This document shows positions 41,898 through 50,460 of a stretch of 64,000 nt of DNA, in pieces. This DNA comes from JAEZBP01 sp963832725 (GTDB taxonomy: Bacteria; Myxococcota_A; Polyangia; Polyangiales; Sandaracinaceae): NCBI GenBank assembly GCA_963832725.1, contig CAWHVG010000005.1:1-64000 (forward strand), given 5' to 3'. Positions within the stretch are counted from its first letter, which is position 1. Each line of letters opens with the position of its first letter. The translations under genes were made by a program, and so were the position numbers. Below the pieces are notes generated by a model. That model was given only the letters and a program-made list of their open reading frames with translations, was not told where the DNA came from and did not search any database.

Positions 41898-44800
41898 ATG
41901 TTCCGGGCGGCCTCGCGATGCGCTCTACTCGGCGCGGCCGGCGCGCTGCTGGTCGCGCTCGCGGATTTCGGCGCATCTTGGCTGTGGTTGCCGGCGCTCT
42001 CCGATCGTGCGGCGCTGGCGCTGCGGCTCCTGGCGCTGGAGATTCCGGTCGGCGCGCTGGCCGGTTCGCTGCTCGGCGCCGTGGACGCTGCCTCCGAATC
42101 GCCCGTCCGCCGGCTGGCGACGCGGCTCGGTTCGGAGGAGCGCTGGGCGCCGCGTCTCTGGCCCACTCCCTTCTTGCTGCTGGCCAGTCCGGCCATCCTG
42201 GCGGTGGCGTGGCTGCTCTTCACGGGCGGGAGCGCGTCGCGGCTGCCGATGCGGCCACTCTGGGTCGCGCTGGCCGCGCTCTGCCTCTTCGCCTGCGGCT
42301 ACGTCGCGCTCCGGGCCGGACGGCGTCTGCTCTCGTTCGGCGCCGGCGCATCACGCCGGAGGGCCGGCCTCGTCGTGGCGGGGCTGCTCGCCTTCGCGTT
42401 GTCGCTCTCGACGATCGATCAGGCGGTCCTCCCCGGTCACTACGAGTACCTCCACGGCGTGCTGACGCTGGCCGCTTGGCTGAGCGCGTCGCTCGCCGTC
42501 GCCATCGTCGCCGTGGGCTCGCGGCGCGCCCGGCGTTGGGAAGAGCAGGCGCCCGCCCTCGGCCTGGCGGCGATCGCGCTCTTGACGGGCGTGCTCGTCC
42601 TCGACGTGATCACCCTCGACACGAACCAGACGGTGCGCGTCGCGCTGCTCTCGCCCCGCGCGCCGGCGTCGCGCTCGCTGATGCTCGCCCTCGGCCCGGC
42701 GCTGGCGCGGCGCCGCAGCCACGCATCGACGGCGGAGGTGGACCGCGCGCGTCGCGCCCGGCGAGAGCGCCACGCGTCGGTGTCGGGCACGGTGCTCGAG
42801 GACGCGCACGTGCTGCTGGTCACCATCGACGCGCTGCGCGCCGACCATCTCGGCCTCTACGGCTATCGGACTCGTCCGACCTCGGCCGCGCTCGACCGCT
42901 TCGCCGCCGAATCGGTCGTCTTCGAGATGGCCTACGCGCAGGCGCCGCACAGCAGCTACTCGCTCTCGTCGCTGATGACGTCCGGCTATCTCTACCAGCG
43001 CGCCGATCTCGGATTGCCGCTGCCGGAGGAGACGGTCGCCAGCGTGCTGCGCACGGTCGGCCGGCACTGCGCTGCGTTCTACACGCAGGGCATCTTCCAC
43101 ACCGACGGCGCACGGCTGGCGCGCTATCGCGACGGGGAGTTCGGTTTCGGCCGGCTCTCGCACCGCAACACCTCCGCCGAAGAGAAGACCGACGAGGTGC
43201 TCTCGGAGATTCGATCGAATCGTCGAGGCGGGCGAGCCTTCGAGCTTCCTCTGGGCGCACTACTTCGACGTCCACGAGCCCTACCGCGACACCTCGTTCG
43301 GGACGAGCGACGTCGAGCGCTACGACAGCGAGATCCGCCACGTGGACCGGGCGTTCGAACGGCTGGTGCGCGAGGCGCGCGAGAAGCTCGAGCAGCCGCT
43401 GATCATCATCGTCACCGCCGACCACGGTGAAGAGTTCCGCGATCACGGCGGCGTCTATCACGGCTCGAGCGTGTATCAGGAGCAGATCCGGGTGCCGCTC
43501 ATCATCGCCGTGCCGGACCTCGCGCCGCACCGGGTGGCGGAGCCGGTGGAGCTCGTCGACATCGCGCCGACGATCCTCGGACTGGTCGACGTGCCGGCGC
43601 CGCCGACCATGCAGGGCCACGATCTGAGGCCGCTGCTCGACGGCGCGCCGGAAGAGCTCGGTCCGGCGTTCGCCTCGGCCGGCACCAAGCACATGGTGGT
43701 GGCCTGGCCGAACAAGCTGATCGCGGATCTGCGCTTCGGCACCAGCGAGCTCTACGATCTGGTCCGCGATCCGCGTGAACGGGAGAACCTCGCCGACGAT
43801 CGGCCGGAGGGGGTCCGCGCGCTGACGGGGGAGCTCCACGCGTGGCTCGATTCGCTGGCCGACGCCGACGACGATCCCTACGCGTCGGCGCTCTACCGCG
43901 GGCGGCTGGCCGATCGCTCGGCCGCGCCCGAGCTCGCCACGCTGATGCTCGACGAGCAGGCGCCGCCGGCCATGCGCACCGAGGCGGCGCGGCTCTTGGC
44001 CAGCCTCGCCGACGCGGACGTGGTGCCGAGTCTCTCGCGGGCGGCGCGCTCGCCGGTCTCCGAGGTGGCCACCGAGGCGAACATCTCCCTCGGCTGGTTG
44101 GGGCAGCGGCGCGTGCGGCCGGCGTTGAGCCAGGCGATCGACGAAGGCCCCTTCGAGCGGCGGGTCCGCGCGGCGATCGGGCTCGGGCGCCTCTCGGATC
44201 CGGCGGCGGTGCCGGTGCTGATCGAGGCGCTGCCGGACACCTCGCTCGACATCCACCTGCGCTTCGAGGCGGTGAGGCTGCTCGGGCTCGGCCACGACGA
44301 GCGCGCGGTGGACCCGCTCTTGGACCTGCTCGAGGACATGCGACTGCGTCGCCGCGCGGTGTTGGCGCTCGGCCGGCTCGGCGATCCGCGCGCGTTCGAG
44401 CCGCTGGTCGACCAGCTCGCCCACGCGCGGCACAGCACGGTCCGCGAGTCGAGCGCGCGGGCGCTGGGGCAGCTCGGGGACCGCCGCGCCGTCGGAGCCT
44501 TGGTCCGCGCGGCGGCGACGGACCGACTGCCGAGCGCGGGGGAGTCGCTGGTGAGGCTGGGCGCGGTCGGGCACGCGGCCGGCGGGCTGGACGTCGGACC
44601 TCGCGGGCGGGGCCAGGGGCTCCGTCACTGCCGGTCGCTGCGGCCCGGCGACGAGGACTCGCAGTTCTTGAACCGGACGTTCTGCGAGACCGCCGCGCCG
44701 CGCGTCGTGCTCCGGCTCGCCCTCCCCGCGGCCGTACGCGACGCCACCGAAGTGGTGGTGCTCCTCCGCGCGCGCCGGGTGGACGAGGGCTACGCGGCCG

Positions 44801-44997
44801 AGGTCCACGCCTCGCTCGGCGAGCACGCGCTGCCGCCCGTCCACGTCGACGGCGAGTGGGCCGAGCACCGCTTCACCGTTCCCTCCTCGGCGCTCGCGCC
44901 GTCGATCACCTTCGACATCGAAGGCGGCGCGCGGCTGGCCCTCGATCACGTGCTGCTCTTGCCCGCGCCAGCTGCGGCCGACGCCGGGACGCGCTGA
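41898..44997 (+). CDS. Membrane sulfatase/alkaline-phosphatase-fold protein with HEAT repeats (one frameshift)
   Basis: A ~1,030-residue protein from ATG 41898. Residues 1-260 hold about seven hydrophobic helices. The sulfatase-fold domain starts VLLVTIDALRADHLGLYGY with metal-ligand Asp and has the nucleophile region in YAQAPHSSYSLSSLMTS, with Ser/Thr but no CxPxR cysteine. VTADHGEEFRDHGGVYHG supplies the second metal cluster. The C-terminal third is HEAT-like (VVPSLSRAARSPVSEVATEA, RRAVLALGRLGDPRAFEPLV), then a jelly-roll-like tail. At 43208-43212 GATTC breaks the frame; one T removed restores EIDRIVEAGEPSSFLWAHYF. The substrate is unknown; the HEAT part suggests a binding partner. Confidence 0.75.
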
Positions 44998-45014
44998 GCC
45001 GCGGCTCCCTGCGC

Positions 45015-45074
45015 GGCGGATCACTGCCCGGCGGATCACTGCCCGGCGGATCACTGCCCGGCGGATCACTGCCC
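45015..45074. repeat. 15-bp tandem repeat, four exact copies
   Basis: GGCGGATCACTGCCC is repeated four times without mismatch at 45015, 45030, 45045 and 45060, filling the convergent gap between the sulfatase stop at 44997 and the ASPIC/UnbV stop at 45082. Confidence 0.95.
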
Positions 45075-45081
45075 GGCGAGC

Positions 45082-47353
45082 TCAGGGCGCGGGCGGGGCC
45101 CAGCCGGTGGCGGACGTGCCGTCTTCGTAGAGCCAGAGGCGCTGGTCGGCGTCGAAGGGGCCGCTGAAGGAGACGTGGCCGCCGCCGGGGAAGTCGACCT
45201 CGATGGCGTCGACGACGGTGGTGTCGCCGAGCCCGAAGTGCAGGTACATGGAGTCCTGGCAGCCCTGACCGGTCCCGCCCTCGACGTAGCGGAGCTGGGT
45301 CTGGCCGCCGCTGGTCACCGAGACGATGGCGCCGATGGCGGCGCGGTTGGCGGCCACGTTCCCGACCACCCGCACCGAGAGGAAGTGCCCACCGCTCGCG
45401 CCGTTGGTGTAGAGCGCGCTGGCCGCGAGGTCGGGGTCGCCGTCGTGATCCCAATCGCTGGTGGCGACGCCCCAGCCGTTCAGGGTGGTGATGCCGGCGT
45501 GGAAGACGTCGAGGCGGAAGGTGCCGTCGCCGTTGCCCCAGTAGAAGTCGGTCGGGCGCCCGTCGTAGATGCAGGTGATCACCATGTCGAGCGCGCCGTC
45601 GCGGTCGAAGTCGGCCAGCGAGGGCACCGAGTGGGTCTCCTGGTAGCGGAGCCCGTTGTCGCCGTGGGGGAAGAGCCAGCGACCGCCGTTGTCCATGTAG
45701 TGGCCGCTGCCGTCGTTGAGCAGCACCTGCGTCTTGTTCGAGAAGTTGTAGAAGCGCGGGTGCGCGAGGTTGGCCTGCACCACGTCGAAGTCGCCGTCGG
45801 CGTCGAGGTCGCCCCAGGCCACGCCGATGGTGTGGCCGTACCAGGTGGTGCCGCCGATGGTGGTGCCGATGCCGCCCAGGCCCACGTCGAGCGCGTCCTC
45901 GAGGAAGGTGCCGTCGCCCTGGTTCTCGTAGAAGGAGTTGCGCTCCAGCCGGTAGCGGTTGACCAGGATGTCGATGTCGCCGTCCCGGTCGTGGTCGATG
46001 GGGGCCGCGCCGCGGCTGGCCTGCTGCTCGCTGGTGAAGCCGCGCGTGCCGGTCCACTCCTCGAAGGTTCCGTCGCCCAGGTTGTGGAAGACGGTGTCGA
46101 CGTAGGTGTTGTGGGTCGTCCAGCAGATGAAGTTGGCGAGGTAGAGGTCGAGCAAGCCGTCGGCGTCCAGGTCGACCCAGGCCGCGGCCGGCGTCGGCGC
46201 GCGCACGTTCGCCGCGTCGCCGCCGCAGTCCTCGTAGCTCTCCATGTCGACGATGCCGGCGGCGGCGGTGACGTCGGTGAAGGTGCCGTCGCACTCGCTG
46301 TGCATCAGGGCGTCGGCCACGGTCGTGGACTCGTCGAAGAGGAAGAGATTGAGGCAGCCGTCGTTGTCGTAGTCGCCCCACACGCCGGCCGCGCCGGCCG
46401 CCACGCCGGCGATGCCGCTCGCGTCGGTGACGTCGGTGAACGTGCCGTCCCCCTCGTTGTGATAGAGGATGGGCCCGGTGGTGATGAAGTCGTCCCACCC
46501 GTCGGCGTCGAAGTCGCCGAACGCGACGCGGTTGGCCACGTCGACGCCGTCCACCGGCGTGAACACGCGCTCGCTCGGGTCGAGCTCGGGCTCGGTGTAC
46601 TCGACGAGGAGCTCGACCATGTAGTCGAAGGGGACGGCGAGGGTGACGCCGTTGAAGAACGCGCCGCGCTCGGCCTGCGGCATGTTCACGGAGCTGCGGC
46701 ACTCCTCGAAGAGATTGCAGGCGCCCATCGGGTCGTCGGTGCTGCCGTCGAAGAGCCAGGCCGGGTCGCCCGGAGCGCGGAAGTGGCCGACGTAGACGAG
46801 GCCGGGCTGCGCGACCTCGACCGGCGAATCGAAGACGTAGGTGAGCCAGCCGTCCGAGTCGATGTCCTCCTCGCAGCGGGTGCCGATCCAGAGCGGGTTC
46901 TGGCTCCACATGTCGAAGCCGTTGTGCCCGAAGTCTTCGTAGAGGCCGGCCTCGAGCTCGCCGGCGGGCGGGGTGTCGCCGAGCTCGGCCCACTGGACGC
47001 GGAAGCCGTGGATGCGGGCCGGGCGGGCGATCTCGAAGCGGCTCTGCTCGAAGGTCTCCTGGTCCGGGATCCGGTACATGTTGCCGTTGACGGTGACGGT
47101 CCACGTCTGGGCGCCGATGGACGCGACGCCCGTTCCGTCGTGGTAGGCGATGGTGGTCAGTCTCGTCCGGGAGCGAGCCGGACGCCGTGCCGCAGGCGGG
47201 GTGACCGGCGTCGGTCGAGCCCGCGTCGGGCGCGCCGGCGTCGTCGGGCGGACCGGCGTCGGACTGCCCCGCGTCGGTGGCCGCCGGTGTCGAATGACAC
47301 GCGGCGAGGGTGAGGGCAGCGAACGCGGCGAGGTGTCGGCGGAAGAAGGACAT
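45082..47353 (-). CDS. ASPIC/UnbV, FG-GAP repeat lipoprotein (one frameshift)
   Basis: From MSFFRRHLAAFAALTLAACHS (lipobox LAAC) a DAGQSDAGPP linker leads, after correction of an extra base near 47161, to LTTIAYHDGTGVASIGAQTW. The main part is a beta-propeller with FG-GAP/VCBS blades (AFGDFDADGWDDFITTGPIL, VWGDYDNDGCLNLFLFDES, AWGDLDADGDFDVVQANLAH, DWDHDGDPDLAAS). The C-terminus is an ASPIC/UnbV domain (HFLSVRVVGNVAANRAAIGA, DAIEVDFPGGGHVSFSG). The Asp loops bind calcium. This is a surface lipoprotein of ~756 residues; such proteins mediate adhesion or binding, but no ligand can be named. Confidence 0.85.
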
Positions 47354-47443
47354 GGTCGCGGCCAGCATACCGCGCCGCGTTCTGCCTCGTCCGCCCCGTC
47401 GCGAGATGCGCTCGGCGACGCGGCGAACCTTCGAGCTCCTTCA

Positions 47444-47520
47444 GTCGGCCGCGGGCATCTGTGAGTCGGTCGCGGGCATCTGTGACTTTTTCGGTTGCGG
47501 GCATCTGTGAGTCGGCCGCA
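47444..47520. repeat. 21-24 bp tandem repeat, three copies plus a partial
   Basis: Copies share GCGGGCATCTGTGA preceded by GTCGGYC; the first two (47444, 47465) are 21 bp, and the third is interrupted by a T-run (CTTTTTCGGTT). A partial fourth starts at 47511. They lie between the luxR-type stop and the start of the ASPIC/UnbV lipoprotein gene, so they may overlap that gene's promoter or the regulator's terminator. Confidence 0.8.
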
Positions 47521-47573
47521 GGGACGCGCGGCGGTGACGGCTCGAGCGGCGCCGCGCGGCGACCGGCCCGCGA

Positions 47574-48101
47574 TCAGCTCCGCTCGACCGGCGTGCGGGG
47601 CGCGAGCAGATCCTCGAGGAAGAAGGCGGCCAGCTCGGCGCGCCCGGCGAGGGCGCTCTTCTTGTAGATGGCGCGGGCCTGCTCGCGGGCCGTGCGCTCG
47701 CTGGTGGAGCGGACGATCGCCACGTCCTTGAGGCTCAGCCCCTTCAACAGCAGCAGGCAGACCTCGCGCTCGGCGCCCGTCAGGCTCCAGCGGTCGAACT
47801 GGTGGTCGATGGCGATCGAGAGGCCCTCGACAGCCTCCTTGGCCTCCGTGCGCCAGCGCTCGACCTCGGCGCGGCTCGCCGAGAGATCGGCGCGCAAGGC
47901 CTCGACCTCGCGCCGGCCGCTCCGCCACATCATGACGGCGCCGGCGACCGCAGCGCCGATCACGACCAGCTCCAACGCCGCGTGCACGAGGTCGGTTCCG
48001 GACGCGAGATCCGTCGCTACGTCCACGGCGACGAGGATCGCGATCACCACCAGGATGACGCCGACGGTGGTGCGGCGGCCTTGGCCATTCGACATGTCCA
48101 T
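47574..48101 (-). CDS. Membrane-anchored LuxR-type regulator
   Basis: A 175-residue protein starting MDMSNGQGRRTTVGVILVVI. Two hydrophobic helices (VGVILVVIAILVAVDVATDL, AALELVVIGAAVAGAVMMW) lead into a coiled-coil linker (EVEALRADLSASRAEVERWR). The C-terminus is a GerE/LuxR-type HTH: SLTGAEREVCLLLLKGLSLK, DVAIVRSTSERTAREQARAI and YKKSALAGRAELAAFFLEDL. There is no receiver domain, so the signal probably comes from the membrane or a partner. It is divergent from the DUF2231 gene, with a 103-bp shared upstream region. Confidence 0.8.
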   Translation of the reverse strand: MDMSNGQGRRTTVGVILVVIAILVAVDVATDLASGTDLVHAALELVVIGAAVAGAVMMWRSGRREVEALRADLSASRAEVERWRTEAKEAVEGLSIAIDHQFDRWSLTGAEREVCLLLLKGLSLKDVAIVRSTSERTAREQARAIYKKSALAGRAELAAFFLEDLLAPRTPVERS

Positions 48102-48204
48102 GGGTGAAACGTCTCGTCCTTCCGGTGCCTTACGCCAACACCCGTCATTCGGCCGATGGTGGCGAGCTGCCCCGATCGTCACGTTGTCCCGCAGGAGGTC
48201 TCGC

Positions 48205-48726
48205 ATGTTTGGTCTTCCCCTTCACCCCGCCATCGTCCACATCCCGCTCGGGCTCGCGCTGGTGATCCCCTTCGTCGCCGTGGGGCTGGCCTGGGCGGTC
48301 TGGCGCAAGAAGGCGCCCGCCGGCGTCTTCGCCGTCGTCGTGCTGATGCAGGCCGTCGTCGTCGGCTCCGGCTTCGCCGCCATACAGCTCGGCAAAGAGG
48401 ACGAGGAGGTCGTCGAGTCGGTGGTCCCCGAAGAGGCCATCCACGAGCACGAGGAGGCGGCCGAGCTCTTCGAGATCGTGAGCGGTGTCACGCTGGCGAT
48501 TGGCATCGCCGCGCTGGCACTCGGCCGCGCCCGCCCCGGTGCGGCGAGCGGGTTGATGGCCGCCACGGCCCTCGCCGGCGTGGTGGCAGCCGGACTGGGC
48601 GTCCGGGCGGGCCACGAGGGCGGCAAGCTCGTCTACGAGCATCAGGCGGCGCGCGCCTTCGCACCGTCCGACGAGCCCGCGGCCGTCGCGGCGCACGCGT
48701 CTCACGACGACGACGACGACGACTGA
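48205..48726 (+). CDS. DUF2231-like membrane protein
   Basis: A 173-residue protein with four hydrophobic helices and the family opening MFGLPLHPAIVHIPLGLALV, where His pairs face the helix ends. Later helices are FAVVVLMQAVVVGSGFAAIQ, IVSGVTLAIGIAALALG and ASGLMAATALAGVVAAGLGV. The C-terminus is acidic (HASHDDDDDD), a possible metal-binding tail. AGGAGG at 48193 supports the ATG at 48205. DUF2231 proteins are uncharacterised inner-membrane proteins, some near haem or redox genes. It is divergent from the LuxR-type gene, which may regulate it. Confidence 0.75.
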   Translation: MFGLPLHPAIVHIPLGLALVIPFVAVGLAWAVWRKKAPAGVFAVVVLMQAVVVGSGFAAIQLGKEDEEVVESVVPEEAIHEHEEAAELFEIVSGVTLAIGIAALALGRARPGAASGLMAATALAGVVAAGLGVRAGHEGGKLVYEHQAARAFAPSDEPAAVAAHASHDDDDDD

Positions 48727-48757
48727 TCGGTGGATTGCCCGAGCGCGGTGGGGCCGT

Positions 48758-49492
48758 TCACTCTCCGCGGAGCGCTGCGAGGTGGGCCGCGAGGTCCTCG
48801 AGCATGGCCGCGAAGAGGAGCGCGCCCTTCTCCGGCGTGGCGAGGGTGGCGTCACCGTAGATGCCGCTCGGCGAATGGCTGGGGCTCTCGGGATCATCCG
48901 GGCTCCATCGCCCGGGCCGGATCTCCCGCGTCCAGGTGACCGCCCGGCGCATGTCGACGCGCTCGGGGTGCAGGTACCGCAGGATGGAGGTCTCGGCCTC
49001 GTCGGCGTGCCCGCCGCGCGCCTGCTCGCTCACCTCGGCCAGCGCCGCGCCGTAGCGACGGCCGCGGTAGACGTGGGCGGCGCGCGCGCGGCCGCCGGCC
49101 AGCCCCATCGCGGATTGCAGCGCCCGCTCCACCGGGCGGATGGTGCTGATCCCCGTGTTCACGATCAGGGTGGCGCGCGCTCCCGCCCGGGCGAGATCGC
49201 CGAGCAGCTCCCGCACCGCGCTCGCGAAGGTGGCTTCGGACAGGCTGGTGGATCCCGGATAGTCCACGAACGCCGGGTAGAAGCCGTAGCCGAGGGTGGG
49301 CCAGACCACGACCTCGTGACGCTCGGCCAGCGCGCGCCCGAGCGCCTCGGCCGTCAGCCAGTCGGTGGCGAGCGGCAGATGCGGACCGTGCTCCTTGGCG
49401 GCGGCGCCGATGGGAAGGACCGCGACGTCGCCCCGCGAGAGGCGCGGGCGCACCTCGGTCCAGCTCAGCTCTTCGATGCGCGCGCCCGGCAC
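48758..49492 (-). CDS. Creatininase family amidohydrolase
   Basis: A 244-residue protein from GTG 49492 (PGARIEELSWTEVRPRLSRG). Binuclear-metal motifs of the creatininase fold are present: AAKEHGPHLPLATDWLTAEA (Glu, His and Asp ligands), a central GISTIRPVERAL and HADEAETSILRYL with His and Glu. The family hydrolyses cyclic or linear amides such as creatinine, or the formamide intermediate in riboflavin and F420 routes. No pathway partner is adjacent, so the substrate is open. The start is chosen because upstream in-frame sequence leaves the fold. Confidence 0.85.
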   Translation of the reverse strand: MPGARIEELSWTEVRPRLSRGDVAVLPIGAAAKEHGPHLPLATDWLTAEALGRALAERHEVVVWPTLGYGFYPAFVDYPGSTSLSEATFASAVRELLGDLARAGARATLIVNTGISTIRPVERALQSAMGLAGGRARAAHVYRGRRYGAALAEVSEQARGGHADEAETSILRYLHPERVDMRRAVTWTREIRPGRWSPDDPESPSHSPSGIYGDATLATPEKGALLFAAMLEDLAAHLAALRGE

Positions 49493-49559
49493 TGCCCCGG
49501 AGTATTCATCATCTGGCCCGCGCGACCGAATCCTCCGCTCGGCCACCCGGGCCGCGCGA

Positions 49560-50375
49560 TCAGAGCGCGCCGCGGACGTGGGCCAGCGCGAGGAGGTGCG
49601 CCGCCAGATCGGTGGCGCCGGCGTTGCTGGTGGAGATGGTGGCTTGCTTGCTGGTGCCGGTGCGGCGGACGGTGGTGGCGCGGCGCCGCTCGGTGAGGAG
49701 CCGCGTGTCGAAGGGCACGTTCGGGGCGCGCTCGCGCAGCAAGAGACAGAGCGCGCGAAAGTTCTCCGCCGTGGTCGGCGCGAGGGGCACGCCGAGGGTG
49801 TCGTAGCGGAGCCCGTGCTCGCACAGGAGCAAGGGCGTGTCCCCGTCGCGGAAGACATAGAGGACCTGCTCGCGCTCGCTGGCGACCTCGTGGTGCTCGC
49901 GCGTCTCCTTCTTGCTGAAGCTGAGGCCGCCGGTCAGCGCGGCGCGGCCCAGGCTGAGCTTGCGCTTCGTGGTGACGGTGCGCTGGTCGGTGTCGCGCTC
50001 CAGGACCGCGTGCACGAACGCGACGATGGACGCCCAGGGCACGCGGAGCTCTCCCTTCCCCACCGGCGCCACCAACGCATCCGGCGACAGGCGCAGCGTG
50101 CGCGGAGCGATCATCGCGCCGGAGGAGACGACCGCCGAGGCGTCGCAACCCACGACGCCGTGACCTCGCTCCCGCAGCCACTGCATCAGCGCCTTCGCCT
50201 CGCCGGCGTCGGCGGTGCGGAGGGCGACGACCGGGATCGGCCCCGCCAGCCGCAAACGCGCGTCGTAGACGACGATGCCGAGCCGCGCCGCCAAGGCAGG
50301 AAGCTCCTCGTCGAAGGCTGCGCCCCAGCGGGTGATGGCCACTACGTATGCGCTCTCGCCATCCACGCGCGTCAC
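49560..50375 (-). CDS. Conserved hypothetical protein
   Basis: A 271-residue soluble protein. It begins MTRVDGESAYVVAITRWGAA, has an alpha/beta first half (GIVVYDARLRLAGPIPVVAL, EAKALMQWLRERGHGVVGCD) and a second half of strands with VPWASIVAFVHAVLERDTDQ and EREQVLYVFRDGDTPLLLCE, ending in a Thr/Ser-rich segment and LAAHLLALAHVRGAL. No catalytic motif is obvious. The pattern looks like a conserved myxobacterial protein of unknown function. It lies between the creatininase gene (same strand, 67 bp) and the divergent STAND regulator (85 bp). Confidence 0.6.
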   Translation of the reverse strand: MTRVDGESAYVVAITRWGAAFDEELPALAARLGIVVYDARLRLAGPIPVVALRTADAGEAKALMQWLRERGHGVVGCDASAVVSSGAMIAPRTLRLSPDALVAPVGKGELRVPWASIVAFVHAVLERDTDQRTVTTKRKLSLGRAALTGGLSFSKKETREHHEVASEREQVLYVFRDGDTPLLLCEHGLRYDTLGVPLAPTTAENFRALCLLLRERAPNVPFDTRLLTERRRATTVRRTGTSKQATISTSNAGATDLAAHLLALAHVRGAL

Positions 50376-50460
50376 ATCGTAGCAGTCGCGCTCCCCCGCT
50401 CTCGGGCGGATACGCGGATTCCCCGGAGACCGCGCGGCGGGCTATCGTCCGCCCTTCGCG

